DNA of 64,000 nt, taken from the NCBI RefSeq assembly GCF_020509005.1, contig NC_063017.1:2108001-2172000 (forward strand). The letters are read 5' to 3'. A program made the position numbers and the translations under genes. Below, piece by piece: positions 49,757 to 61,170 of the stretch; the first letter of the stretch is position 1; each line of letters opens with the position of its first letter. The notes below the pieces were generated by a model that worked only from the letters and a program-made list of their open reading frames with translations, was not told the DNA's origin and did no database searches. The DNA comes from Fulvia fulva (Eukaryota > Ascomycota > Dothideomycetes > Mycosphaerellales > Mycosphaerellaceae).

Positions 49757-52700
49757 TTACAAGCCGAGGGTACCCAGTATTGGTGTGTTCGTCAAAAGAC
49801 ACGTCGCCGTGGGACTCACTGCCGCTCTCGTAGAGCTGGAACTTGAGCTACTGGACGGCCTCGTCAAGGTTGACAGAGTTGATTGAGTCGGCGTCGGCGC
49901 CGCGATGACCGTCGTCCTCTCGCCAACAACCTCACTCGTCATGCTGACCACCGGACACACCACACCATCCATGAGCCCAGTGCTGCAAGCGGTGATTGTT
50001 GTGGTCGTGATGATGGTGGTCACGGGTACCACAGTGGTGATCATGGACCGGGAGCTTGATGTAGCGGCACCTGATCCTGCGCCGTTGGCGCCCGAGCGTG
50101 GAGTGGATTGTGTCGTGGGTGCCGTTGTTGTTGTCGGGACACATACTCCTCCGGCACCAAGAAGGCCTCCAACAGCACCGATGAGGCAGGGTACGGCGCC
50201 TCCTACTCCGGCGCCAATGGAGCTCACAGCACCTCCCACTCCAGCGCCAACGGGGCTTACAGCACCTCCCACTCCAGCGCCAATGGAGCTCACGGCGCCT
50301 CCTACACCGGCTCCGAGCGAGCTGACGATGTTGCCGGTGTCGCCCAATACTGAGCTCAGTCCAGATCCGACGCCGCTCAGAAGGGAGCTGACGACAGGTA
50401 CAAGATCGCTTACGATCGGTAGACCTGGCGTGATAGTCGGCGGTGACGCATTGTTGGTAGCAGACACAGCCCTCGAAGAGACAGAAGTCGGCGGCGCAGG
50501 CGGTCGACTTGTCGAGATACCAGATTGGCCACCTGCATCAATAGCAGGAATCGCCCTTCCCACCAGAACAACACTATCAGCAGTCGTCGATCCAATAGCA
50601 GAACTGTCCAGATCATTAATATAGTCACAAGTAGTGCCATCCTTCGTGAGTGCAAGACAGCCGTCCTTGATTCAATCATCAGCATAAACATCCCAAATCA
50701 TTTTCGATATTGTCAAACTTACCATGGCAGAACACCTGTTACTACACCCCAAGATCGAGGTGTCCCCGGCTACTCTCTTCACCAACTCCACATCACCCTC
50801 CAAGGACTGACTGATGCTCGCACTGCTTGGGAAGACCACATTGCACAGAATCTGATAGTTCGCCCCCAACGAATCGACATAATACGCTCCGTTGGCTCTC
50901 GGTCAGCTCAGATCCACAGCCGCCGCACCAGCGAATGCCACATTGGCCACGCCAGAGCCCGTAACACTCTTGTAGGAACAGATCCCAGTAGAGGCCTGGT
51001 ATGTCACTCCATACACCCCGCGACGCCGCTGCAGGAGTTGACACAGCTGTACATATCCGGCTGAAGGCTCGTAGAAAGGTCGTAACCAGCATAGTTTGTG
51101 CTGCATGTGATTTGGTATGCACGGCCATTAGGTGCGACGTAGGCAAGTCCGGAAGCAGACGGGCAGCTGAACACAGGGCGGACGGAAGCTGTGGGGATCG
51201 CGGCAGGTGTCGTTGCGCTTCGACCTGATCCGCCACCTGGCCCGACGAGGAGTGATGATAGGCCAGGGATTAGGTTGGAGATGATGGGACCCAGACCTGT
51301 TGTTGGGATCAGGTTTGTTGGTAGAGATAGGCCGCTTGGGTTGCTTACAGTCACGTCGGGGAGGATTACGGTTGGCGTGATGGAGATCAGAGTGGGGCGG
51401 CCATTGGCATCGGTTGTAGAGATGAGGTTGTTGCCTGTTGGGGTTGGAACCGGTGGGAGAAGATTTGTGAGGCCTGAGATGAGGTTTGTAAGGGGGTTGC
51501 CATTGTTAGTTGGGAGGGCTGTGGGAATTATCTCGCCGAGGAGGGAAGAGAGGGCGCTGTTGATGACGGAGACTGGGAGACCGTTTGTGAGGCCATTGAG
51601 GGCGGAGGAGATGCCGGACTCGAGACCTGAGATGATGGGGAGGTTGGAGGGGAGGTTGCCGAGGACACTGGAGACTACGCCTGGTGAAGGTTAGTATCGC
51701 AGCTTTCGAACTGACTGGTTTTCGCTTACCAGGTAAGTTCGTGAGTGGCACGTCGCTCGGTAGACCTGCGATAATCGAGCTCAATGCATTGGGTAGCTCC
51801 GTGGTCAGTGGAATGTTGATGGTCGGTGTGAGCAGAGGAAGTCCGTTTCTGCCACCACCAAGGATCTCGCTGACAATCGACTCAACAGCTCCAGGAAGTG
51901 GAGTAACGACGCCAGGCAGGTTCGACAAGATCGACTCAACAGCTCCAGGAAGTCCGGTTACAGCTGGTGGCAGCCCAGATAGGATCGAAGAGACGACACC
52001 AGGAAGTCCAGTGACAACGCCCGGTACTTCAGCAAGAATGGAGCTTAAAGCGTCCGGTAGTCTGCGATAAGAGATCAGCACAGGCCAAAGAAGGTCGAAT
52101 CGCGTCACTTACTCAGTCAAAATAGGCAGATCGCTTTGAAGACCGCTGAAAATCGAGCTAACAGGTAGTAAAGTAGGCTGCGTCTCCAGAATCGATGACA
52201 CCTCATCAATGAGCTGTGTCACAGGCAGTCCAGTAGGGAGACATCCAAGCACTGAGCTCAATGCCGCAGGCACGGCCTCGAGTGGAAGGTCAGTTGGCAA
52301 AGACTCGAGCACGGACGAAAGCAGCGCAGGTACTGCAGACGCTGCGACGGTCGGGATACATCCCAGAGCAGATGTTATCTGTGCAGGTATTGCTGTGATT
52401 GGCGCTCCTGCTGTGTTAGGTCGTGTGGGCGTGGGAAGTGGTAGATCGTCGAGGATCGAGCTGAGCACTCCCGGAAAATTTGTCAGAGGAAGATTTGTTG
52501 GTAGACCTCCAAGGATTGAAGAGACCACATCGGGCAAGTTCGTCAGGGGTGTGTCCGTAGGTAAGCCAGCAATGACTGAAGAGATGACGTCTGGCAGATT
52601 CGTCACGGGCACGCCTGTAGGCAGATTGCCCAAGACTGAGGATATAATGTCGGGTAGATTGGATAAGGGTGAGCCGGTAGGGAGTGTATCAATCAAGGAC

Positions 52701-52974
52701 GACACGACGACCGGCAGATTCGTGAGTGGGTTGCCGCCTGGTAACAGGGTCGGTAAACATGGGATTGTTGGCTGTCCGACAAGGGTTCCAGAGTAGTCAT
52801 CTGGCAGTACGGTAATTGTGACCGCCGATGGACAGCCCGCTGCAGCAATGTTAGCACAAGATCTCGCATGGTCACGGTCCACGTACTCGGTAGGCCAAGG
52901 GCGATGTCGAGGTTGATCCCTAGCTGAGCGTTGGCAATCCCAAGGTATAACGGCAGAAGGGCAAGGCTATGCAT
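49757..52974 (-). CDS. secreted repeat-rich protein with two PAN/Apple-like modules; reading frame broken
   Basis: Exons: 52974-52887, 52839-52113, 52061-51730, 51680-50723 and 50665-49757, with introns of 47, 51, 49 and 57 nt, all GT-AG; about 1,000 aa. MHSLALLPLYLGIANAQ is a clear signal peptide. At least seven 20-residue repeats of the form LPTxxPLTNLPDVxSSxLxG follow, then 18-residue variants. Next is a Cys-rich module (FSCPSASGLAYVAPNGRAYQ to GICSYKS) and a second one (NGAYYVDSLGANYQILC to CLALTKDGTTCDY), like PAN/Apple domains of fungal wall proteins. An 11-residue GAGVGGAVSSI repeat and a Ser/Thr-rich end complete it. Exon 4 is disrupted: a 1-nt loss after AGCM near 51008 gives TGA at 51004, and an in-frame TGA follows AAAVDLS near 50910. 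No spliceable intron was found to remove either. There is no GPI signal. Confidence 0.65.
50188..50325. repeat. 33-bp tandem repeat in the coding region
   Basis: The plus strand repeats GGCGCCTCCTACTCCGGCGC-like units (ctccyactccrgcgccaayg) of 33 bp about four times. On the coding strand each unit gives an 11-residue GAGVGGAV-S-S/P-I/V block of the secreted repeat protein. Confidence 0.75.
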
Positions 52975-54630
52975 AGCCAATGAATGGCCAGATTTCGAAG
53001 ACATCCTGTACATTCCCGATAATATGGCTGTCCGCTGAAGAGAATGAACACTGTCGGCCGTTGTAAGGGAGTTGCGGTGGTGATGCTGGCTTGCGTCTCC
53101 ATCGCGACCGTCCGCTACTTGAACGCGTTCGTAGTAAGATTTGTTTATGTTGAAAATCTGCTATGGCATTTAGCCGCAACAACAGACATGCAAGATGGGT
53201 AGCATCAGCCACGCCCTGGATGTGACTTGCCGGTCTGCGCTCACCTTGAGAGATTGACCTATCGTACTGCAGGGAGGGTGGCACGGGAGGGTGCCCAGAG
53301 CTGCGATCACGATGCTTGGTGTGCCTGGAAGTAACAACACAGGGGGCCCAATACGAGGCCTAATTTCTGGTCAATACAGCGAATGCATCGAACGAGCAGC
53401 TGGGAAGGCACTGGACGGCAGCTGAGGAGATAAGTCGCGGTTCGGCATGCCATTGCACCCGCGGACAGTATGATGTGCATGATGGAACCCCGTGCCGAGC
53501 AAGCTGAGCCGACTGTCCTGAGACATGTAGCACACGAAGTACGAAGCGCCTGCGAGTACGAAGCGTCTGCGAGGGGATCGAAATACCGGATCGGTCTTGC
53601 AGACAAAGTGGATATGCACAGTTCGTGGACAGACTTGCTGTTGTTGAGTACGCTACCGATAGATCATCCAAAGATTCCGCCGTCCTGATACTACTTCTCG
53701 CACTTTGGTGAGGCATTGGGGCTCTTGATGAGGTCGGCATCGGCACGCACGGACTCGGTTGTCAGATTCACGGCTGACATTCCATACCCGGCTTTGCGCG
53801 AAGCACAGGCCTGCATCGTGACCTCGCTGAGACTGGAATGTGACTGCAGCGAAGACGGCGAGTGGCCATCGGCCCGAGTTGTACCAGTGTGAACCGAGTA
53901 ACAGGCCAGCCGCGCTACGACATTCCCTTCTGTGCTAATCCTCGCCGTCTCGTGATAGTACACCGCGTCTGGGCTAGCATTCCGATCGGCCCTGATCATC
54001 GATGAGCGAGACACCATGTCGTGTGCCCACCAAGAGCACTGTCGAGATGTGTGTCTGAAGCTCGATCGTGTACGTGCACCGGCGTACCTTTCAAGTTTCG
54101 GCGCCGCGAAGTGCGATTGAGGCCGGATGGACGCGGATAGTCGGCCAAGACCACTGCTCCAGCTCCAGCTGCGTCGCCTGCTTTGTCGCCAGCATTACCC
54201 GACAGATATGATATGACGAGCAAAAAGGATAGCCGTGAGAGCTCTCGTTGGAAGACTTGAACCTCCATCTCCGGCGTAACCTGCTGCAGCAGTAGACGAG
54301 CCGGATTGTCTTCCTGTTAGCGGGAGCCAATGAGGGCGCGAGCTGAAAATTTGAAATGCTCACATCATAACCAACTGCAGGCTGTCAGCACCATGTCGCA
54401 CACAGTCGTAGTTGAGCCAAACTGACTTAGACCAACCGAGATTTGCCAAGTTTTGCTCATTGGAGCACAGTGCTGAAGTCGAGCATATGTATGCTGCCTG
54501 GATGGCGCGCCAGCGAGCTCCGTGCAACTTTGTGGTCTGTGAGGCTAGCGTGAACGTCCTTCGGATGGTCACGGCAGGTGTATCGTATGTATATTCGTCG
54601 TAGATGGCGCAGATCGTCCTTCCGAGGCGT
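52975..54630. other. intergenic
   Basis: This is about 1.65 kb upstream of the secreted repeat protein and downstream of the PQ-loop gene. Open frames on both strands (longest about 130 codons) show no domain, signal or helix pattern that I trust. The block CGAAGCGYCTGCGAG is repeated at 53542-53577 (gcgcctgcgagtacgaagcgtctgcgag). Confidence 0.4.
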
Positions 54631-55776
54631 TCACCGAGTGCTCTCATCTCTTCCTCGAGCCTCGCCATTGGGCGTACCATTGACTCCTGCTGTGCCTTCG
54701 TTGTTGTTGTTCCTGTAGAGCCAGAACTGCACAAAGACAGCAAAGTCCAGGAAGAGCGTTCCGAGACTGCCAATCAGCCAGCTCAAGTTCACCAGGATGT
54801 ATTTGCCATAAATGGACGTGGCCTCTCCAGACTTGCAGTGGCTCTCTCGCCAATGTCCACGCGAGTGACGACTGCAAATAGGCTCAAATGCGAGAATTGA
54901 CAGCACATATGTCAGGTTTCCGATGCATGCGAACAAGAAGAAGAGCGCATTCAGCCCTTCCGTGGACTTTCGGCGATAGTTCAAGAGGAGCTGTGGAACA
55001 CGGCTGCCAAGGTACAGCACTGCACAGATATATCCAAAGATCTGACCCCAGAGGCTGAAGTGGAGTGAGTCAGCCTGATCCGAAGCTGCAGACTTGTCGT
55101 GTTCTTGTGGAGGGGCTGGGCTGAGGTAGTAGCCAGCGACACCAGCGAGGACGACCAAGACAATAGCCGTGCTGTTGAACAAGATAGCTTGGACCCATGA
55201 TCTTGGCTGATGGGGCTTCATAGTGTCGGAGTCCGTGGTTTCCTCAGGGTGCGAGTGGATCGGCACAGCTGGTGAAAAATGTGTTGGGTCAAGGCTTGCA
55301 AGCCTTTCTCGGAAGGTCGATCGAGATCTCGCGCGTGTCTCAACATCTGCCGCATTGGCAGGACGTCTTGTTGGTTCGGAGTTGCCATTTGCATGACCAT
55401 TCAGTATCAGAGGAGATCGCTCGGACGGTGCGGCATTTTCATTATCTGGCTTCTTGTCCGGTCGTGGATCCCGCAGCCTGAAACCGGTGTAGTAGAAGAA
55501 CTGTCCAAGCAGTACAATATCAGCCGCGGTGTAATAGATGGCAAGGATGATCATCGTCGCCAGTACACCCTGTAGTACCGCCCCGAGAACGTTGAAGATG
55601 TCGCCAAGTAGCCATATTATGATGAATTCGACTGACAGACCCTCTGCAGAGCTCCGTCTGAAGTTTTCAATGATCTGTGGGGAGAACACGACCACCCAGC
55701 ATGCAATTGATATCGATCCACAGGTTCCAGATATGGCCTCGATGTCGACACTGTAGCTTCCGGAAGGTGGAAACAT
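54631..55776 (-). CDS. PQ-loop membrane transporter (vacuolar basic amino acid, Ypq/PQLC2 type)
   Basis: Single exon, 381 aa from the first ATG (55776); the frame upstream is open but has no ATG. Two PQ-loop repeats are seen: VVFSPQIIENFRRSSAEGLS (about 28-47) and SRVPQLLLNYRRKSTEGLN (about 270). Each is followed by hydrophobic helices, seven in all. A long Ser/Pro/Arg-rich loop (about 110-205) separates the halves, as in fungal Ypq proteins. Yeast Ypq1-3 and human PQLC2 move lysine, arginine or histidine across the vacuole or lysosome membrane (family knowledge). The C-terminal tail is Asn/Gly-rich. Confidence 0.88.
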   Translation of the reverse strand: MFPPSGSYSVDIEAISGTCGSISIACWVVVFSPQIIENFRRSSAEGLSVEFIIIWLLGDIFNVLGAVLQGVLATMIILAIYYTAADIVLLGQFFYYTGFRLRDPRPDKKPDNENAAPSERSPLILNGHANGNSEPTRRPANAADVETRARSRSTFRERLASLDPTHFSPAVPIHSHPEETTDSDTMKPHQPRSWVQAILFNSTAIVLVVLAGVAGYYLSPAPPQEHDKSAASDQADSLHFSLWGQIFGYICAVLYLGSRVPQLLLNYRRKSTEGLNALFFLFACIGNLTYVLSILAFEPICSRHSRGHWRESHCKSGEATSIYGKYILVNLSWLIGSLGTLFLDFAVFVQFWLYRNNNNEGTAGVNGTPNGEARGRDESTR

Positions 55777-56654
55777 TATGCCTGTCCGGCGCGTCTGATC
55801 ACCACAGTCGCGTACAGCCGCGCCCAAAGAATATCCAGATACGTGTAGCAGTCCAGCAGCAAAGTGGTTTCCGCTGTCAGTATTCCTTTGGTGTCCAGTG
55901 AGCACCTTTTCCTTGCGCCAATGTCTTGCAATGCTGGAGTCAGAGTCGGAGGATGACTTTTCACGGCAGGAGGCATTGACGACTTGGCACTAGCGAAGCG
56001 CGAAACACGCTAGTAAAATCTTATTTTGAGCATCACGATGACGTCCGCGACATCCATACATGTATTCGAACGCTCTACTGTATTGCACTCAACGGCAGAT
56101 CCGTTGGCTCTCTGCCCGTTTTCACCTTTTTTTTTATTGCGCTGAGGCTATACTTTGGGATAATGGTTCGTCGACATCTTGCCAGCCATTTTGGCTATCA
56201 GAGATGGCACGTGCTTCCTGCTCGAGCAGTCCCGGAAAGTGGCCCATCGCACACAAACGACGAAACCTACTCGAAGCCGCATGTGCCGCCTCGCACAGGA
56301 AACAGGAAATCTTGCAAACCGCGGACAGGTGCTGTATCTTCGCTCATGAGTACTTCAGACCAACGCGCCAGTATCAATCGTGAGCTGCAGTCAGTGCAAC
56401 TGCTAGTAAAGTTTACGAGAGATCTGAGTCGGACATGGAATGATAACAAGGCAGATGCTTGCCACCTCATTTCGCGCTGACCACACGCTCAACATCAACA
56501 CAGCACTTCGCTTGTGATACATTGTGATAGTACAACGCTGCTGCGCTCAACTTCCAGTCTGATGACCACAGCCCCGACATTATCTTCGCAATCTTGGCAG
56601 TTCCAGAAGGAATCTTTGAACACAAAAACGCAACGATATCACAGCGTAACAACA
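55777..56654. promoter_or_regulatory. divergent region between the PQ-loop gene and the HsbA-like gene
   Basis: This is 878 bp. A T-run (nine T) lies at about 56128-56136. The HsbA-like frame is open from 56514 with an upstream ATG, but the later ATG at 56655 starts a proper signal peptide. Nothing else was recognised. Confidence 0.4.
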
Positions 56655-57203
56655 ATGTTGTCTCTCTCCAACCTTCTGCTCTTTGCGCTGGGCGCGAGCT
56701 CAACGGCCATCGTCCTCCCACCATACTCCTCCAGCGCGACACAAATCGGCAACGACATCGACAGCATCAACGACAGCATAACACAGCTCACCGATAATAT
56801 CCGAAACTTCCACGGGCCGACCGTCATCTCAGACATGCGACACCTTAGCGACAGTCTCTCCGCAGCGACCCAGAGCATCAAGACTGAAGATGCTGTAGAT
56901 GACGAGTCTGCCGCCTTCCTTGTCGCCAGTGTCCGGGACGAAGTCCAGCCCAACGCAGAAGATATGCTCGATGCGCTTATCAAAGCTGAAGCGCAGGCCA
57001 AGAAAGGGAAGATTCGGCAGCAGATTCTTGGATGGTTGCAGAATCTGAGGAACATGATGCAAAATTTCGGAACTGGGCTCGCGCCGAAGGTGCCTCTAGA
57101 TCAGAGAAGTGAGCTGCGTAAGGCCATGACTGCAATGTTGAAGGATTTCGATACGGCGATTAAGGCGTATGGAGGGGCTGTAGGTGTACCGCCGCCGAAT
57201 TGA
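56655..57203 (+). CDS. HsbA-like secreted hydrophobic-surface-binding/cell-wall protein
   Basis: Single exon, 182 aa. The start at 56655 was chosen because it gives a signal peptide, MLSLSNLLLFALGASSTAIV. The mature part is helical and free of Cys: SATQIGNDIDSINDSITQLT, a DSLSAATQSI-like helix, VRDEVQPNAEDMLDALIKAE and a long final helix. The pattern of a repeated I-x-x-I-x-x-x-I helix with conserved Leu/Thr is that of the HsbA/MP1 family. Such proteins bind hydrophobic surfaces or lipids and sit in the fungal wall (family knowledge). Residues near the C-terminus (YGGAVGVPPPN) replace the usual Ser/Thr-rich tail. It is divergent from the PQ-loop gene. Confidence 0.65.
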   Translation: MLSLSNLLLFALGASSTAIVLPPYSSSATQIGNDIDSINDSITQLTDNIRNFHGPTVISDMRHLSDSLSAATQSIKTEDAVDDESAAFLVASVRDEVQPNAEDMLDALIKAEAQAKKGKIRQQILGWLQNLRNMMQNFGTGLAPKVPLDQRSELRKAMTAMLKDFDTAIKAYGGAVGVPPPN

Positions 57204-57767
57204 GAAGCGAGGAGAGCAAACTAGCTATCGCTTCCAGCGGTACATCGTTCACAGCATTAAAGGCGTTGCATGCAGTGGTGATCACTTTTGCACTCTCATG
57301 TTATTAACCAGGCTCCTGATCACCGCAGGTATCGCCCGAGACGCCGACGAGTGGCAGCTGTTCAATGTGGATCAAGTACAAAGCCGGGTGGAGATCGAAA
57401 TATATTCTACATGAGATCCTATACGTTCGCGCAATGATTTGCTTGCCTCGAAAGTTGTTTCTCAGGGCACTCGACCATAAGATGAAGGGAATGTGGTGAA
57501 CACATTACAGCATCCTGTCGCGAGATGTGAAAACAGTGGTAAGGTACTGTTGTGATGTTGATTGAGTGTCTCACCCTTACCATTCTGGGCCTATAGACTG
57601 TCGATATCTGTTCGAGCCGCCTGCTGTTAAAATACATGTATCGTCCACACAGCTCCTCGCCTGAGGATCGTCGTAATGCATCATTCCGTTAATCTGATGC
57701 GCCGTCCCATGTCGCTCGCTAACGTACAAAATTCCAAGATAGATGAGGTAAAAGTGTGACCCATGTT
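57204..57767. other. intergenic, between convergent gene ends
   Basis: This 564-bp gap lies between the HsbA-like stop and the 84-aa gene stop. It contains only short frames. Confidence 0.5.
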
Positions 57768-58079
57768 TTACGACGCGGTCGAATCGACGGAGTCTTGACT
57801 TGACTCGGGCGTTAAGGACGCAATGGAACCTGAGTTGGCAGATCGTCTCCGTGATGAAGCGGTTGCAAGTTCGAATTGTTGCTTGGTGTGTTGGTGCATG
57901 ATTCTAAAATATCATTAGTACTTGTGCTACGTCGTTGAAGTTGGTGAAGGTGTAACGTACCTCTGATACGATCTTGCTGCTGCGTCTGGGTTACCGAGGT
58001 CGTATTGCTGGGTGAACTGGTCTTGAGCTGGGTGCTCAAGACCATCGGTGGAGTAGACGTGTGCCATAGATCCAGACAT
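57768..58079 (-). CDS. small Ser/Gln-rich protein of unknown function (84 aa), two exons
   Basis: Exon 1 is 58079-57961, with a 57-nt phase-2 intron (GTACGT...ATTTTAG), and exon 2 is 57903-57768. The product starts MSGSMAHVYSTDGLEHPAQD and, across the join, reads SYQR-IMHQHTKQQFELAT, then SSRRRSANSGSIASLTPESS and ends SQDSVDSTAS. The basic RRRS block followed by a Ser/Asp-rich acidic end suggests a phosphorylated regulatory peptide. The MHQHTK core looks familiar from short uncharacterised Pezizomycotina proteins, but I cannot name a family. The long frame in this region in another phase is an artefact of reading through the intron. There is no signal peptide or helix. Confidence 0.6.
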
Positions 58080-61000
58080 TGTGTGATGTAGTAGTTGGTT
58101 GTTGATAGGTGTGGTTGGGAGACTTGGTGTTGTATGACTTCGTGCGACTGTAGATGCTAGTCTGACTGATGGATGGTTCGGTCTGATTAGAGATTCAGGA
58201 ACTGGCCGGCTACGAGGTAGATCTTATAGCACTAATCACCATCTGCTACCACCGCACCTCGAGAAGAGGGTTGACAAGATAGCGGAGACCCTGCGTCAGA
58301 CCTCCCACAGGATCAGCCTGTTATGATGTTGATCTTGTGGTCCAAACGTGCGAACAGACCCCAGACGTCCAAGCGAAGCTCTAGTTCATGTCAGTAGCCG
58401 CAAGGTGGATATCGTTCCCGGCGGGTCTCGTCGCAGGAGGGACGATGTGCCCGGGCGAGTGACGAGGCGATAAGCAACAGAGCCGCATCTTCAGCAGAGA
58501 TGTGAAAGCAATTGGGCCGATGGTCAGCAAAGGTGGGCAGTCAGCGGCATCGGTGACAGGGTTCGCAGCCAAAAGCGGACCAGGATCGGTAGCCTCAGTG
58601 CAGATCTCTCTAGCGGCTTCGCGTCAGACATTGACGCCGAGCATGAACCCTGCATATCTCCTCCGCATTGTGCACCTTTTGTACTTTGTTGATCTTCTTT
58701 GCGCACAATTTTACCCGCGGCAACGAGATGGCGAGCGAGGTGCTACGAGGGGGACAAGCTGGAGTGTGGCAGCTAGGCAAGATACTGACGCCAAGGAGAA
58801 AGCAGTCGATGAAGACGGCCATCACGACCCCAAAGACATGACTTTCTCGCGTGCCATACTGCCTTCTAAGGACCCTGTATGAGAAGCGACATCTTGGCAT
58901 TTGCTCATGATCCACTGCCAGCCGCTCCACTGACGCAGCGTTCCAGCCAGTCGGTGAATATTCAGTACGCCCAACCATCTCGCGACCTCGCCAGGCGTCC
59001 AGACTGCCGGCCGGACTGGTCCACGACTCTCTATTTACACTGGCACGACTGGGTGGCCACCTCGGGCGACACAACGGCAAGCATTATGCAATACGAACGG
59101 CAGAACGTTGTTTCAGGATGCAGCTTGCGACAAGGAACTCCACGTGATGTCGCATTTCAACCAGTTCCCGTCATCTCCATGAGTCGGACGATGACATAAC
59201 ATCCAGATGACGCAGTGGGCCATCCTATCTGTCGCGTCAAGCAAACCAAAGACGTGGAACTTGGGGGAGGGACCAGCAAGGCGAACGTGCTCGCCAGCGG
59301 CTGAGGTTCGTGGTTCTTTCGTGTTGGGACCCTGTTGCGCCGTTCAGCGTCATCAGATCCGCAACATGAGACATGCTTATCGTTGTTGCCACGCGACGAC
59401 ATCACTATAATCATGCGGCTCAAGCCAAAGTGTCTTCTCCTCAACATCGTGGGGCACGAATCATCGAAGATGCCGTTTCTGATCACGCATCGATGCACGC
59501 TAGATGAGATACAATAAGGGATCCACAATGGGAGTCGGCAGCACTAAGTCGCGACCTCACCTCGATGCTCCTCCAATATCAGATCTGCCTCGACGCATGC
59601 GATAAGACGGCGGCCCTTTCATGCAGCATTACTCCAGGGCACAGCGATGACAGCAAGGAGTTCAGTACAACGTCTGGCGACCACGGATTCTGATAAACAA
59701 CCACAACGTGTATGACCAGCTCCGCCTAACGCGAGATTCTCATCAAGTCGTACGGAGCACGAGATTCGTCATCAAGCGTCACAGCTGAAAGTGCTCACTT
59801 CAGCAGATTTTCCTCTCAGGGGTACGTCCCACTCGACAAAGACACTGGAGCTGGCTGCATCGTCGACATTTGGACCACTCTCCATCGCCCGACAGATACA
59901 TCAACAGCGATGCAGCGGGAGAAGGTGGTGCTCGCTCCCACCGATGACATCTTATCACGATGCCTCGTCTCGCCTTGCAACGTGCTATGAGATCATCCCA
60001 TGACAGCATGATCGACTGCGAGACCCACTCTCACATGTTTAGCTAAGGTTACAGTACGCTATGCTACCCACGATTCAAGTCATGATTTATGCTCTGGTAT
60101 CAGGGACAGTCTGCTCATTTTTGCTGGGGGTTTGACGACTCAATGTGCCGTGGAAAGCCTTCAATCGATATTCAGATGCTACATGTTGTCGAGATGGCTT
60201 GCAAGTATGCCTCAACACCCTTCGCCGTGCACAGCGTCGGCAGATCGTACTACCTAAGATCTATGTTGCTGGCATTATGCTCCACGGCCCCCTCGTTGGG
60301 GACTTGAAGATGCCATGACTGGACGCGGCTGCCATCTCGAATGCCGGAAGCCATGCTACAGTGCATGTTCGTACAGTGGGCGTTGAGGATCAAGATGGTA
60401 TCAACGCTACAGCATTCGCGGAACACGTAACCACCATGTGAGGCTCAACATCCCGGCGAAGACATTTTATTGCTTGCGGATGGCAGTCTTGTCTGCCCGC
60501 GCCGACTCATCGATACAAGTCCGCCAGCACCAGCGAGTAGAAGCCGCGACCAGAGAGGAACAACTCAGTCATCCTCCTCCTACCTTAATGAGCTCGATGT
60601 ACGTTCCCACGCGTGACCACTATTGCTGACACGTTCCCCGAGGTTTGTCTATCTTTCTCATCCACTACGTCCGCTACAAGGAGCAAACCAGCTAGAACAG
60701 AACACTCGTCCGGAACTGTAGTCCAAATCGTCCATGTAAGTGTGGGGTTGCCCTCTCCAGTCGCCTGTTGTTTCCTGCAACTATGCACCTTTGCACAAGT
60801 TACTGATCCTAACAATGAAATCACACCAAGGGCTACGTCACTAGAACAGTATGTTGTCCTGGAGTTTATGCTTGATCGCGCTGTTCTTCACTACCTAACT
60901 AGTGGAATACCATATTTTCGCGCGGAGAGCCTCAGCACACAGGAGTAAGTCAAAATAGGCTCCCTCTAGAGCAAAGTGTCTCCCAAGTGCTCTCGACCGC

Positions 61001-61170
61001 TTCCGCCTGTCTCCTTCCACGCCCATACCTTGGGTGAAAGGCAAGTCTGCAGCTACGTGCTCCTCTCTCAGCTTGCTCCCTCAATCTGCTTTGATCCGTA
61101 TGTCTCACCTTTACGAATCCTGGTCCCATGCATACATTGTCTTCAGCGGGTCGTCCATGTCGTCTCCGGA
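58080..61170. other. 3.1-kb stretch without recognisable genes
   Basis: The first 300 bp would contain the promoter of the 84-aa gene. Beyond that, frames up to about 150 codons exist on both strands, but none has a signal peptide, membrane helix, domain motif or convincing splice joins. I saw no terminal repeats, transposase motifs or tRNA. It could be regulatory DNA, degraded mobile sequence or a non-coding transcript region. Confidence 0.45.
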
